Positions 45,491 to 57,117 of a stretch of DNA of 64,000 nucleotides are shown here, piece after piece. Below the pieces are notes generated by a model. It searched no databases. It was not told the DNA's origin and saw nothing but the letters and a program-made list of their open reading frames with translations. Source of the DNA: Malaya genurostris (taxonomy: Eukaryota; Arthropoda; Insecta; Diptera; Culicidae); NCBI RefSeq assembly GCF_030247185.1, contig NC_080571.1:29991753-30055752 (forward strand). Reading direction: 5' to 3'. The first letter of the stretch is position 1; each line of letters begins with the position of its first letter. A program made the position numbers and the translations under genes.

Positions 45491-47886
45491 TTATGAGTGG
45501 GGTATCCCATAAACCCACATGCTTGGCAATGAATTTTGTAGGGTTGGCTGCATTTTTCAGTCTTGTGTTGCTGACTACGACAATTGAAACAGACAAATTT
45601 GTCATTCAGTGGAATGTGGGTTCGAATTTGTGCTTCTGATACACTCCCCTCCTTTTGTTTGGAAGGCCCTTCCAGAGGGTCAGGAGAGTCACGTTTGTTT
45701 TTTTCAGTCTTCGGTGGGCTACTTCCACGATGACTATCTAATTTATTCTTTTGGTAGCGATTGACCGATTTTTTTTCCACCCTGTTTCCAAATTGTTCCC
45801 CTCGATTTTGTGAGGCGGGCTGATTCTGGTGGCCTCTGAAGTTTGGCCTTGTATTTCCTTTGAAAGAGTTCGGTTCTCTTCCTCCCCTCTGATTTCGATT
45901 AGGCTCATGCATACCATTGGAAGCCTCGACTGCGTGAGTTTGGGATTGGCCAATGGGTTTAGAGAACAGGTATGTGTTTGTAGCATCTATTTCTTGCCCT
46001 GCACGCTGTAATGCGTGAAGGTCAAACAATTCCCGTCCGATTAGAGCCCTTTTATACTCTGGTCGTAAATTTCTACGCACCGCTAGAACTATATCATGTT
46101 CCGATATCGGTGAAGTTAGACTTTTAAATTTTTTTTCTATTTCTAAGAAATATTCTAGGAAACTCTCATTTTTTTGTTGCCGGCGTTGATAAATCTCAAG
46201 CAACACGAAATGATCCAAATCGGGGTGTCTGAAAGTTGCCTTCAAGTTATCTATCAACTCCGAATACGTTAAGAAACGATGTTTGTTACTAGTGAACCAC
46301 ATTTTTGCCTTACCAGTTAACAAACTTCCAAATGATCTTAAAAGCTCAGGCTCGGAAATTTGTTCGGCTGTCGTCCAATCATTTACTTCCCATAAAAAAT
46401 CGTTCAGGCCCATTCCCCGATCTTCTCCAGCATATTTCATTGGCCATTTCATAACGGGAATGGTTTTTAACCGGTAGGGTATCGTAGTGAAGTGGTGATC
46501 TTGAAATGGGTTTAAACTGGGAGTTGCTATCGGTGGGTTATTGCTTCTATCACTTCTATCACCACCGTGCCTTCTCGCAGGAGGAGGATCTATCGTGGAA
46601 GAACTGATTCTCCGACTCGGTGCATTAGCGATGTCGTAAGTGTTTGTAGGGATATCAGAAGGAAATAACGATTGTATTTGCCCGCTGAAATTTTGATGAG
46701 TAGGGATTTCATAAGGGTTTGGGTTCATGTGGTATGATTCAGACTGGAACGGATTGCAGGGGGTTGGACCTTGTGAGTTCGAATAATGGGTGAATACATT
46801 CGGATTTGACCATTGTGATGAGATGACCGGAATATTTGGGTACCCGCCTGACCAGTCACTGTTTACCGGATGGGGTGGACATGGTGGAACTTTATTAGTT
46901 ATATTGCTCGAATATGTGGTTAATTTTGGTCTATTTGGCGTCGGTGTCTCACAAAAACCTGCACCTGCGGAGCTCGTTAGACCCTCTAGTGAACTTTGCA
47001 AATTTCGGGATGAATCAAAACGCACATGTCTCGATTGCTGTACTCGCGTAGAAACCTGATAACGCGGGGTTGACCAAGTTGGTGGTAATACATCACCTGT
47101 CACATATGAAACGGTAGTTACTTCAGCCGCTACTGACAAATGTGAAACTGATTCGGGCGTCTGCCCAATTGACAAGCTGCTTACTCGCAGTATTGATTCT
47201 ATATCGCTTGACACTCGGCCACCTGTATTTTCGTTTAATTGGGTTAGTGTAGGGTTCGAAAAATTCTCTGCTGGTTGAGCCAAGGATGATACTGTATCAA
47301 TAGGAACTATGGGGTTTGTCGGGGACTCTGAGACGCCCGTCTCTACTGCCAGTGAAATTAAATCTGCAGTACTGCTCGTAGGGATTGTTCGTGCCACAGA
47401 GTTCGAAAATTCTTGGACCTCATACCGCGTAAATGGAGATAAATGCGTCGTTTCTTCCACCTCAAAATACTCTAGATATGTTTGAATTACCTTGGAAAAA
47501 ATCCAATTTGCGTCATTTGCCCACTCTGTTGTACCGAAGGTTTTTTTAAACAATTTCAGTCTGTTGTATAGATGTAATAAACCCGTCCTTGACATGTCTT
47601 TCTCTAAATCTTGCATATCAATTTCATTCCACACTCTTTCTAATCTCACACGACAATTAATAAGTTCTGTCCTTGGATCTCGTTTGTAAAGGTACACCCG
47701 TCTTACCCCTTCGATTTCTTCCCGCAACGCATTTTTTAATTTTCGACGATTAAGACTGGTACTACGTTCCCTATCTTTTAACAGATTCCGTATTTCCAAT
47801 TCAAACCGAAGTTCTTCTTCAGTAAGAAAGGTGATTGCCATTTTTTCCAGATAATCTTTGTCTAATTGCATTTTAGAATCTGTCAT
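45433..47886 (-). CDS. gag: Ty3/gypsy Gag polyprotein
   Basis: 817 codons with ATG at 47884-47886, about 0.4 kb into the element after the 5' LTR. Structural protein of the cytoplasmic virus-like particle that packages element RNA. The central part (residues about 480-660) contains the capsid-like segment with W- and F-rich helices (MKWPMKYAGEDRGMGLNDFL onwards). The basic nucleocapsid tail carries a CX2CX4HX4C zinc knuckle at 766-779 and a second cysteine cluster at 787-800 whose histidine is displaced. The first 450 residues are Ser/Thr/Pro-rich and longer than in many gypsy Gags. It ends at TAG 45433-45435, overlapping pol by 58 bases. Confidence 0.9.
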   Translation of the reverse strand: MTDSKMQLDKDYLEKMAITFLTEEELRFELEIRNLLKDRERSTSLNRRKLKNALREEIEGVRRVYLYKRDPRTELINCRVRLERVWNEIDMQDLEKDMSRTGLLHLYNRLKLFKKTFGTTEWANDANWIFSKVIQTYLEYFEVEETTHLSPFTRYEVQEFSNSVARTIPTSSTADLISLAVETGVSESPTNPIVPIDTVSSLAQPAENFSNPTLTQLNENTGGRVSSDIESILRVSSLSIGQTPESVSHLSVAAEVTTVSYVTGDVLPPTWSTPRYQVSTRVQQSRHVRFDSSRNLQSSLEGLTSSAGAGFCETPTPNRPKLTTYSSNITNKVPPCPPHPVNSDWSGGYPNIPVISSQWSNPNVFTHYSNSQGPTPCNPFQSESYHMNPNPYEIPTHQNFSGQIQSLFPSDIPTNTYDIANAPSRRISSSTIDPPPARRHGGDRSDRSNNPPIATPSLNPFQDHHFTTIPYRLKTIPVMKWPMKYAGEDRGMGLNDFLWEVNDWTTAEQISEPELLRSFGSLLTGKAKMWFTSNKHRFLTYSELIDNLKATFRHPDLDHFVLLEIYQRRQQKNESFLEYFLEIEKKFKSLTSPISEHDIVLAVRRNLRPEYKRALIGRELFDLHALQRAGQEIDATNTYLFSKPIGQSQTHAVEASNGMHEPNRNQRGGREPNSFKGNTRPNFRGHQNQPASQNRGEQFGNRVEKKSVNRYQKNKLDSHRGSSPPKTEKNKRDSPDPLEGPSKQKEGSVSEAQIRTHIPLNDKFVCFNCRSQQHKTEKCSQPYKIHCQACGFMGYPTHKCPFCSKNEQRRRETGPTK
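45445..45475 (-). promoter_or_regulatory. -1 programmed ribosomal frameshift signal
   Basis: On the minus strand the gag frame reads TCA AAA AAC, giving the canonical heptamer A AAA AAC (45469-45475). A 7-base spacer follows, then a GC hairpin GCCGG/CCGGC with a 7-base loop (45445-45461). Slipping back one base enters the pol frame exactly. Confidence 0.85.
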
Positions 47887-48274
47887 TCAATCACAAGTAA
47901 TATTTCAATATGCGGATGTCCCTAGATATTTTGTTCACCTAACACCTCAATTCACCAGTATATAAGTATATATGTATATTATTTGAAGGGAGTAACAAAC
48001 GGACGACGTCTAAACAAAACCTATGGAATCAATATTCTATTATCTATCATGAATTATCTTTTACCCGTAGTATCTCCCTCTCTTTCTACCGATTAAGGAT
48101 ACCAAATATGGACCCACCAAAAGAAATTCACTCGTAGTTGTAAGGAACAGAAAGTCTTTGAAAAGAGATTTAATTTTTTCTCTATGTTATCTTCCCTGGT
48201 CACACATCTACATATAAACATATCTTTCCATCCATTGCAAAAATAATTAACTCTCGATAGAATCGCTAGTCGAT

Positions 48275-48292
48275 TTCTTCGCTGGATCGCCA
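48275..48292 (-). other. Candidate tRNA primer binding site
   Basis: The minus strand reads TGGCGATCCAGCGAAG starting three bases after the 5' LTR; TGG is expected to pair with a tRNA CCA end. The tRNA was not identified. Confidence 0.6.
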
Positions 48293-48295
48293 GAA

Positions 48296-48952
48296 TGTAA
48301 GTAGTTTTTTTGTACTTACTGTTGAGCATGCAGACTTACCTTTGACTCTCTCGGGGGCTGTCTAACTAGCGTCTATCAGAGGTTAACTGCCGTGGTATGC
48401 TGTTACTTTTCCGAGCACGTGGTTGCCGAAAGGGGGGGGAGAAGTTATTGTGAATATGCCGTATTGTCGATTTTACGGACGCCTGCGGCTCCGCGGCTTC
48501 CCTTGGCCGACGACTAGTAGTGGTAAGGGCCTTAGCACACGGACAGAACTCAATTCCGGGCCTCAGAATGCTCGGTCATTCCGGCCTCGTGGTTACACCG
48601 GTTTCGCTTCTTCTTTGTACGACTCGCTCGACTTGGGACAACTGATCTTCACGTCTTATCTCGCTCGCGCCTCATCAAGAACAGAACGAACTCTCACCCC
48701 GAGATCGTCTCCCCCTCCGGCTTCTCTTCGACTCCATCTCCTTTTCTACCTGTGATCGTTATCAGCGTTTGTGATGTTCCGGTTTTGGTAGCCGCATATC
48801 GCATGGGGTGTGCTCGGTGGCAACGTTGTTTGAAATGACAGTTAACTAAATTTAACAATACTAGGCCTTACTCCTATCGCATGAACTCAAATACATATAT
48901 ATTTTTATAATTAGTATATTAATATTAATTTGGGACATGGTAGCATGTTACA
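48296..48952 (-). repeat. 5' LTR of the gypsy element
   Basis: 657 bp, differing from the 3' LTR by one base in a G-run. It should contain the promoter: the minus strand has TTATAAAAATATATA near 48896-48912, about 45 bases into U3. Confidence 0.95.
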
Positions 48953-49399
48953 ACCTTTCTAGGTGAACCTAAGTTAGTGAAAATCGGTCGCGCAATCTAT
49001 TAGAAAAGTTAGAACACATATTTTCTTTTTTTTTACATTTTACCCCATAACTCCGGAACCGGAAGTCGGATCCAAATAATATTCAGGAATTTTCTATGGG
49101 ACCACAAGACCTTTCATTTGAATCTAAGTTTGTGAAAATCGGTTCAGCCATCTCCGAGAAAAGTTAGTGCAAAAAATGTTACATACACACATACGCACAT
49201 ACACACACACACATACACACACAGACATTTTGCGTACTCGACGAACTGAGTCGAATGGTATATGACACTCGGCCCTCCGGGCCTCGGTTCAAAAGTCGGT
49301 TTTCACAGTGATTGCATAACCTTTCTATATGAGAAAGGCAAAAAGCAAGAATATTTCGCAACGATTGAAAGAGCAAAGTAAACAAAGAGAATCTCTTAT

Positions 49400-51285
49400 T
49401 TTATACAGAATTGGTTGCTGCTAGTCATTTTTTTAATATAACAAAAGTAAGTCGAAACTAAACTAAGTCCAGTATCAGGAATCAGAACAAATTGGCTCAA
49501 ATGGCACGTTCCCCTTGATATTTGGAGATTTGTGCCTTGCCATCAATTTGTTTTTAGCATCATTTTCCCGATATATAAGAGGGAAGGATTGAAACGAAAT
49601 GGTAAGGGTTAGACTAGGAGGATGGGGAAAATTGACGACACAAAAACACATAAAAGCAGAAGTAAATTCTGCACCCATAAGGGATGCTGGACAATCTGCT
49701 GGGATTCACATTTAGTGGAAGCAGAAGTAAATTCTGAACCTCTACGTGGTCCCGAACAGTCTGCTGTAAAACCTATTTAGGTTTGTTACTATGTGCGTTC
49801 TTTCTGATGGACGGTGTACAGTTAATAAAACCTCCAACCCCCGAAAAGATTTAGAGATTTTACAAAAGCGACACCATTCTGCACTCCCGGAAGAATGCAG
49901 AACGATTCGCAGTATGTACGAGCAGAAGTAAATTCGGTACCCCCTAAAGGATGCCAAACAATCTGCTAAACCCTATTTTAGGTGAGTACAGAAAGGATTC
50001 ATTCACGCCAGGAAGAACGAAGAACCCTTCTGACTATAGCTCCTTACCACATTGGGTGAGAAACGAGAGAATATCCTTCAATTTTAACTCCGCATACACA
50101 GACTCAACCATGTATGGAGAACCAAAAACTCGGATACGTAGCTGCGTCAATGCGACAGTTACATATCAGATGATATGAAGTACCGTAATCGCATTCACAC
50201 AAATCACACGAATAATACTCAGCACGTTGAATGGTAGCCATGTGATAATTGAGTTTGCAATGTCCAGTCAGAGCTTTGACCAGAATACTGCAATGATGCT
50301 TGGAGAAATGCAGTAGACACTTTGACATTTTCAGATTTAAATCTGGTAGAAATGCTTTTGTCTGAGCGCAAGTTTGCAAGCTGCCAGTGTTTGGATGCAG
50401 CCTAAGAACGAATCTTGTGCTTTATCCAACTAGTTGAAAGTGGTAAAGCTGGTTCAGGACCAACGAAATCATTCGTTGCACCAGCTCTAGCCAACTCATC
50501 AGCCCATTCATTTCCAGTAATACCAGAATGGCCGGGTACCCATAAGAAGTAAACAGCATTTGAAATGCTGAGGCCTTCAATTTGAGTTCGACATGCGATC
50601 ACTAGATTCGACCGTGAATCATTCGAACTGAGTGCTTTTAAAGCTGCCTGACTGTCGGAACAAAAAAAATTCGTTTACCAGAGCTGAAGTGCCGATTGTA
50701 TTCCACACAGAATCGCGTAAATTTCTGCTTGGAACACAGTACAGTATCTACCAAGTGAATGAGACTGCTCCAGCCTCATTTCACGACAGTAGACACCAGC
50801 ACCAGCACGACCATTCAACAGAGAACCGTCCGTTTAACAAACTATGTGTTCATCAAGTTGTCGTTCCAAATAAACAGACAACCATTCCTCACGAAGAGGA
50901 TAGCTCGCATTGAATGTTTTGAAAGGAAAACTGCATGTGAGAGTTAGGTCACTAGGAGCGAGTAAATACTCATCCCACGTAACCATTTGAGACCACAAGC
51001 GAGTGTGGCTGGTAGCATAATCTAAAGGGTTACTTTTCCAAAGCCCTGTAACCTTAAGACGGTATGCACAAAATAATGCTTCTTGTTTCAGGAACACATG
51101 TAGTGGTTTATTGCGCAGTAGCGCCTCTAGAGCAGCAGTAGGAGTTGTCGTGAATGCTCCTGTCATCGCCATTAGGGCCATCATTTGTAGATGATTTACC
51201 TTTGACTGAACTGTCGCGACTTCTTCTTTCTGCCAAAAGGCAGAAAGGCAAGCAAGTGTGATAAGTTTTCCTCCTTGTTTCAAAT
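49400..51285 (-). pseudogene. 3' part of an RNase H-bearing LINE (I/LOA/R1-like), decayed
   Basis: 51283-50834 encodes the post-RT segment (LQMMALMAMTGAFTTTPTAA, then LHVFLKQEALFCAYRLKVTG), 50602-50402 the end of an RNase H domain (VYFLWVPGHSGITGNEWADE), and 50379-50104 a C-terminal Cys/His tail (YSCDLCECDYGTSYHLIC). Frameshifts separate them and the RT and endonuclease are absent. The 3' region 49670-49970 holds three imperfect tandem units around GCAGAAGTAAATTC. A fragment of this 3' region lies at 17740-18060. Confidence 0.8.
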
Positions 51286-51495
51286 AATTTTGGAAACCCT
51301 TATTTTTTAGTTATTTATGGTTATCTCAAACTGTTTAAAATTTAATCGTAAATTACTGATCATATTTCCGATGATATCGAGAAAGAATTATATTGTAGCG
51401 TTTATAACAATTCGAGATACGCACGACTAAGTTCTACCAATTCTTATAATTTGAATTTTTAAAAGGTGCCCCATAGTAGAGTAAGACGTATCCAC
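51265..51495 (-). repeat. Inverted head fragment of the histone-like repeat
   Basis: The minus strand reads AAGACGTATCC-like to GAGTAAG..CTACTATGGGGCACC, then the GATATCATCGGAAATATGAT block, matching 37490-37690 and 55936-56140. Confidence 0.65.
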
Positions 51496-52083
51496 GTCAA
51501 AAAGAAATAACACAGAAAATTGATCTACTAATGGTTAGAAATTAGGATCTTTTCCAGTGTCGGCAAATAACTATCGAACTGTAAAAAAACTACCATCGAA
51601 ACTGTATCGAAAATTTAACTACCCCTCAGTAACTGGTAATGTCAAAACGAAATCGTCTGAAAAACTGTTGATGCTGGCAATATAAGTTGATGAATTATTG
51701 ATTTTGAATAACAGTTACCATAACCTTGGTTACAGCATGTAGAAGACTTAAGGAATATAAACAAAACAAACAGCCTCGATTGGAAGATCCTTATTCCACG
51801 GAAAGATGTAAGATCTCCAGCATCATCACGTGTCAGAGTAGTGGATCGATGGGTTCAATCAGATAGAGACTTTCGTTAAGGCTGGCTGGGAGTCAAATAT
51901 ACGAAAAATTACATATAAGGCCGTATGTAACCAAAATCTTCTGTATTGGGTAAATAAGTTTTAAAAAGGAGCGAAGTTTGCAGTCGTTAAATTCGTCTGT
52001 GCGAAACATTTTATCAGTTAAATCATCTAAATTCAGTATTGAAATATAAATGATAAAGCTGAGTATATGAGTACTATTCTACG
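51496..52083. other. Unassigned spacer
   Basis: No gene or repeat end recognised. Confidence 0.3.
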
Positions 52084-52290
52084 AAAAGCAAAGCCTTGGT
52101 ATTACATTCCTGTAGTGGAATTCGACTGTCTGTTGAAACAGACTTCGCAGCCGATTCAGAGTGTACAGAACCATTGCATGGCTGGTGCTACGATCCTACT
52201 GTCATTACGAATCCTTCCCGGTCGGGGCTCGAACATACGACAACTGGTTTGTAAGACCAGTGCCCTACGCATTGAACCGCCAACCCGGGA
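52084..52290 (-). mobile_element. Feilai-like tRNA-derived SINE
   Basis: On the minus strand a tRNA-like head (GTTGGCGGTTCAATGCGTAG; anticodon-like arm CTGGT-CTTACAA-ACCAG; B-box GTTCGAGCC) is followed by a tRNA-unrelated body ending with AATGTAATACCAAGGCTTTG. The internal CTGTTGAAACAGAC-type block and the tail match what I recall of Feilai, the SINE described from Aedes aegypti. RNA polymerase III A- and B-box-like motifs are retained. It is not a functional tRNA gene, since it has a long body and poor acceptor pairing. Confidence 0.8.
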
Positions 52291-52779
52291 CGAACTTGAT
52301 CAGAACATTGTATCCTAGGTTTATCAAAATTTGTTGAATCATCTTCAAAATCAAATTTAACCGACAAAAATTGTGCGGTTCGAAACTTATTATTTAAAAA
52401 AACAGCAAGAAAACAATTTTAAAATAATCAATTTGTTATTAACGAAACTATATATTTTGATATTGTCAGATTGCGAATTCTCGTGAAACGGGCTTCCGTT
52501 CAAAGTACTATTCTACAAGGAGCAATGAAATCGTTTACAGCCGTTCAAAGATACTTAAATATTTGAAATTTATTTTTAATCCATTTCAAAGTCGTACTTG
52601 ACATTCAGGTATGAATACACTTATATACACAATTCATAAGAAAAAATATTTCAATTGTTTGTGAAATCTTTGTATATCCACAACATCTAAATTCCAATTC
52701 GTTCAACCTTCGTTGTCAATCAACGTACATTTTGTGAAACAATATGCCATTTTGGACATTCGAGTTACTCCTTCACTTC

Positions 52780-53712
52780 TACTCTCAGTGATTTGAAGAC
52801 CTTCTCAAATCGGGAGTAAACATGAAAATAGACAGTAACTACGGTCTCCCGTAAATCGGCTGGAATCTGTTGAAGTAGTCAGATGTCAAGAATGTCCGAT
52901 ACAATCCAACAATGACGTCTCATTTTCGCTTCATGCAGGATAGCACGAACTTCTAAGTTTGTTGACATTATATCAAGAAACGGGGATATGTTTCGGAAAC
53001 TCGAGTGCATATCCCTGAAGGGAATGGCCGGCATCGTGGCTGAGTTTGTTGACTACAGGTAGAGCTTCTTGGTAGCCTGCCTGTTGCAGCATTACATATA
53101 GAGCGAGATTTGGTTATTGTGCACCCAGTTCCGGTCGGCGCAAGTCCAAAAACAACTTTGTAAACATTTACTTGATAGATGAATGTATCTTCCAAATTTA
53201 AAATTTATTCCAGTCCATGATCAACTGTTGAACCTGGTTCTTGTGCAGGATAATTCTGTAATTCGGAGTAAATAAAAATGTTTAATACAATCTAAAATGT
53301 TACTTTCAAACTGCTTACAGTGTCCTAAAACTCAACTCAACTTTTCCGGAGTACGTTCTGGAGACGATCACTGATTGGAATGTTTCGTACAAAAGTAGCC
53401 AAATTGTGTTCCTTGGGCCAAGCGTATTTTGAAAGCATCCTACTTCGTCGTATTTAATAATATCATTTCCGCCTAGCGTTGCAAACATGGGTATCTATTT
53501 GTAGTTTCAAACTAGTCGTTGAACGAGGGCCGGGCGATTATACTCATAGGTTGTAAAAGTTTCTGAATCAATATCTTTAGACGGTCAATATCACCAAACA
53601 TCTTCACCGTTTTATAAAATGTGCAATAATAAAACTCGCCTGTCACGATGAACGTCCCCAGGAGGACCAGCCCCCGACGGATGGCTTGCAGTACCTTGTA
53701 CGGCTTCCACAA
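52780..53712 (-). pseudogene. Possible decayed protein-coding relic, unidentified
   Basis: Several minus-strand segments read like protein but in different frames and separated by stops: 53712-53512 (YKVLQAIRRGLVLLGTFIVT, then MFGDIDRLKILIQKLL), one near 53130-52975 and one at 52965-52780 (IPADLRETVVTVYFHVYSRF). They could be remains of a host gene or a transposon protein. I do not recognise the family, and chance cannot be excluded. Confidence 0.2.
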
Positions 53713-54419
53713 TCAAGCGATCTTGATTATCAATTCATCTTCTCATTTCATTTCGTTTTTTTGGGTAGCACAATCTCTGCTTACAAAAAGCATACTGTTT
53801 GTCTTCAAACTTTGCATTTATCTTTAGATTTCTTTCGAATAATTTTTTTGAATAATTTTATAGAACTGTTTTAAAATTTTCTCAAATGGTTTGTTTATTT
53901 ATTGATTCCTTGGTAACTAGTTCGTAGCAACTTGAACAGTGTTGCTCTAGAAGACTATGTTTATCATTATCAAGAGGTCACTGTATTTGTGGTAACTGGC
54001 GGCGAATCGCTCATGAACACTATTTATTTCGATTTTTCTTCAGAGAGCCTGGTCGTGTCGTCGACCATACTTTCAACAACGACGAACCACTACTCGACTG
54101 TCAAATTTGAACTGAACACAAAAATAATTCGCGAGATGGTCCACAGCCTTAATACACTGAAGTAAATACGGTGGTAGTTAAATTATATAAAACCAGCAAC
54201 AAATCACAAATGAGTTATAAGCGTTCAAAATTGTGACAGAAAAAATGTTACCCGGTAAGTTTAGCATTTTTATTGGACACCCAGTCCCATGAATATCGCT
54301 GTTGAGTTGAGAACAGGTCACTCACGCAAAACAATGCGCATCTCCTACGAATCGTTGACCTTTCGGGTAAATAGATTCTAGTCAGTCAGTCAGACATACT
54401 CGAAAAAAAATGTGAATAA
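53713..54419. other. Unassigned spacer
   Basis: A 77-codon plus-strand frame (53932-54165) has reasonably mixed amino-acid content but no motif known to me. Otherwise AT-rich, with nothing recognised. Confidence 0.3.
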
Positions 54420-54421
54420 TA

Positions 54422-55687
54422 ACAGATCGGCTGAAAAGTTCGTATCGTTTCTATGAGAGGGCGCCACTAGAATTAAATCCATACCATTTTCAGTTAGTAC
54501 CAACCTTCAAAAGATACGTGTATAAATTTGACAGCTGTCTGATTATTAGTTTGTGAGATATTGCATTTTGAGTGAAGCTACTTTTGCTATTGTGAAAAAA
54601 AATGGAAAAAAGGAATTTCGTGTGTTGAAATACTACTTTTTGATGAAAAAAAGTGCCGCCGATACCAAAAAATGGCTTGGTGAGTGTTATCCGGGCGAAG
54701 CAACAATTCGTAAGTGGTTTGCAAAATTTCGTACAAGTCATATGAGCACCGAAGACGATGAACGCAGTGGACGTCCAAAAGAGGCTGTTACCGATGAAAA
54801 CGTGAAAAAAATCCACAAAATGATTTTCAATGACCGTAAAGTGAAGTTGATCGAGATAGCTGACACCCTAAAGATATCAAAGGAACGTGTTGGACATATT
54901 ATTCACGAATATTTGGATATGAGAAAGCTTTGTGCAAAATGGGTGCCGCGTGAGCTCACAATCGATCAAAAACAACAACGAATTGATGATTCTGAGCAGT
55001 GTTTGGAGCTGTTATATCGAAATAAAACCGATTTTTTTCGTCGATATATAACAATGGACGAAACATGGCTCCATCACTTCACTCCGGAGTCCAATCGACA
55101 GTCAGCAGAGTGGACTGCAAACCAAAGCGTGGAAAGACTCAACAATCGGCCGGTAAGGTTATGGCGTCTGTATTTTGGGATTCGCATGGTATAATTTTCA
55201 TCGACTACCTTGAAAAGGGAAAAACCATAAACAGTGACTATTTTATAGCTTTATTAGAGCGTTTGAAGGACGAAATTTCAAAAAAACGGCCTCATTTGAA
55301 GAAGAAAAAAGTTTTGTTTCATCAAGATAATGCACCGTGTCACAAGTCGATGAAAACCATGCTGAAATTGAACGAATTGGGCTTCGAATTGCTCCCTCAT
55401 CCACCGTATTCTCCAGATTTGGCCCCCAGTGACTTTTTCCTGTTCTCAGACCTCAAGAGAATGCTCGCTGGTAAAAAAATTAGAAGCAATGAAGAGGTAA
55501 TCGCTGAAACTGAGGCCTATTTTGAGGCAAAGGACAAATCGTACTACAAAAATGGTATCGAAAAGTTGGAAGATCGCTATAATCGCTGTATCGCCTCTGA
55601 TGGCAATTATGTTGAATAATAAAAACGAATTTTGGCAAAAAAAATGTGTGTTTCTATTAAACGATACGAACTTTTCAGCCGAACTGT
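54422..55687 (+). mobile_element. mariner element, full-length, TIRs intact
   Basis: 1,266 bp. Left end ACAGATCGGCTGAAAAGTTC; the right end is its inverse complement with one mismatch across 29 bases. TA is duplicated at 54420-54421 and 55688-55689. Length and structure are standard for mariner. The transposase is frameshifted, so this copy is non-autonomous. Confidence 0.95.
54553..55619 (+). pseudogene. mariner transposase (DD34D), two frameshifts
   Basis: Recognisable through its length. An N-terminal helix-turn-helix region (YPGEATIRKWFAKFR, GRPKEAVTDEN) is followed by catalytic D in TMDETWLHHF, D in FHQDNAPCHKS and D in YSPDLAPSDFF, with 34 residues between the last two, as in mariner proper. 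The ATG at 54601 reads out of frame after a short A-run that appears to have lost one A. A second shift near 55110-55135 separates the first and second catalytic regions. Catalytic residues are otherwise intact, so decay is recent. Subfamily not determined. Confidence 0.9.
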
Positions 55688-55935
55688 TAAGGTAGTTTCA
55701 ATACTCAAGTTCGTCTCCAGCATCGGGTATTGAATCACAACAATTGTATGATTCGATAAACCGGGAAATTTAAACAAGCAACTTTCTTCAAATGCTGTAG
55801 CTTTTTTGCCAAAATAAAATGGTTGTTGAACGTTATTGTTGCGTTCGAGGTTTTAGTTCTATTTCTAATTAATCTAGTTTAAGGTTTCTAGAATCGTTTA
55901 CTCCTGCAAAGCTCCATTGTATTAAAAATTTTCTT

Positions 55936-56790
55936 TTTGTCGTGAATACGACTTACTTTACTATGGGGCGCCTTTTCAAAATTTACCCTCTGGAAGAGTG
56001 ATAAGTTTTAGATCGTGAATATCTCTTGTTATACTTAACGCAACAACATAATTTTTCCTCCATGCTATCAGAAATATAATCAGGAATTTGTGATTAAATT
56101 TTCAACAGTGTAAAATAACCATAAATAACTCAAAATCTATGTTTTCTCAAACTTTTGGAAACAACGAGAAAAACTCATCACGTTTGCTTGCCTTTTTTCG
56201 CACCAGGACGACGGTTTTGAGGTAGTCTGGCGCATATCAGTTCCGATATTCTACTGGCCGAGTGTAATAGGTAAATCTTGACCGAGAATTGTTCATTTTT
56301 TCTAGTATGTTAGACGGAACTGGATATCGTGCTGAGGTTCTTCCACCAACAGTAAAAAACCTCAAATGCTCAGGTGGAATCAATGTAGCTCTTCTTCGCA
56401 TTCGGACGTCGTGGCTAGCAGTAAACCAGCAGTAGCAGAGAACTGAATTTTTAGTTAAATTCAAGAACTAATCTCAGAAACTAGATTCTGGTCCACCTGA
56501 ATTCTGAAGTTAATTTTAGGTTCCGAATTTAGTTTCATACTTCTATTTAAAAATTTAGTTCCAGATTACAGGTTCAGAATTTAAAACTATGACTCTAGAA
56601 CTGAATCCTATTTCTGGATTTTGAAATTGGTTTCAAATTTAGTTCCTTATTCAGGAACTCGAATCCAGAGATATGATTTAGGATTTTTCAGAATTCATGA
56701 ACAGAATTCAGGATATGAATTTTAGATCTGGATTCTGAAACTAAATATTAGGCCTGAACACCGAACCTTGATTTAAAAACTGAATTGAAA
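55936..56790 (+). repeat. Histone-like repeat, copy C
   Basis: Head TTGTCGTGAATACGACTTAC with GGGGCGCC, the CACCAGGACGACGGTTTTGA block (compare 37750) and a diverged promoter region without a clear TATA box. Then 350 bases of degenerate AATTCTGGA and TTTAGTTC words like those after copy A. End uncertain. Confidence 0.5.
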
Positions 56791-57117
56791 ACCAGAGTTT
56801 AAGGTGAAATGTAGCGGAATTCGAAATTTTGCTTTGCCGAGCCGTAATTGGTTTTTGAAATGTATAAACGGTTACTGTTCCGTTCCACGGAGAAGATTTT
56901 AGAACTGAAAAGTAGTGTTTGTAACAGAATTTCACAAAGAATCTGAAAATGCAACTCAAAATTATAAGATATTAGCTAAAACAACCGAAATTTGAAAAAG
57001 TTTACATAAACTTTTCCTTTTTTTTTATTGCTTGCGCGCTGCTGTTTCGCATTGAGGTGGTGTGAGAAATGCACGGTGGACACGGTGGCATTATATCGTG
57101 AGCAAAAATTACATATA

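Larger units (their letters stand above)
40546..48952 (-). mobile_element. Ty3/gypsy LTR retrotransposon, apparently complete
   Basis: 8.4 kb element on the minus strand with two LTRs of about 657 bp beginning TGTAAC and ending TTACA, a TG-start binding site, open gag and pol in a -1 overlap, a polypurine tract, and a 4-bp target duplication ACCT (40542-40545 and 48953-48956). The LTRs appear identical except for one base in a G-run, implying a very recent insertion. There is no envelope gene; the 1.07 kb between pol and the 3' LTR is non-coding but contains a long RNA stem. Domain order protease, RT, RNase H, integrase places it in Ty3/gypsy rather than copia or BEL. Confidence 0.95.
40256..49345 (+). 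repeat. Abundant dispersed repeat, copy g (split by the gypsy element)
   Basis: Head CCTAGTGGTGTATTGATGCC to 40545; resumes at 48953 (ACCTTTCTAGGTGAACCTAA) and ends CTTTCTATATGAGAAAGGC at 49320-49339. The junction ACCT is duplicated on both sides of the LTR element. The tail contains a (CA)n run at 49185-49223. Confidence 0.8.

Noticed and set aside
42347..47689. Many frames antisense to gag and pol
   Set aside because: They are shadows of two long, motif-rich frames on the minus strand.
40546..48952. Endogenous retrovirus with an envelope gene
   Set aside because: No env-like frame lies between pol and the 3' LTR; the 1.07 kb there is non-coding.
52190..52290. Possible tRNA-Val gene (anticodon-like TAC)
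   Set aside because: The acceptor stem does not pair and a SINE body follows; it is the head of a Feilai-like SINE.
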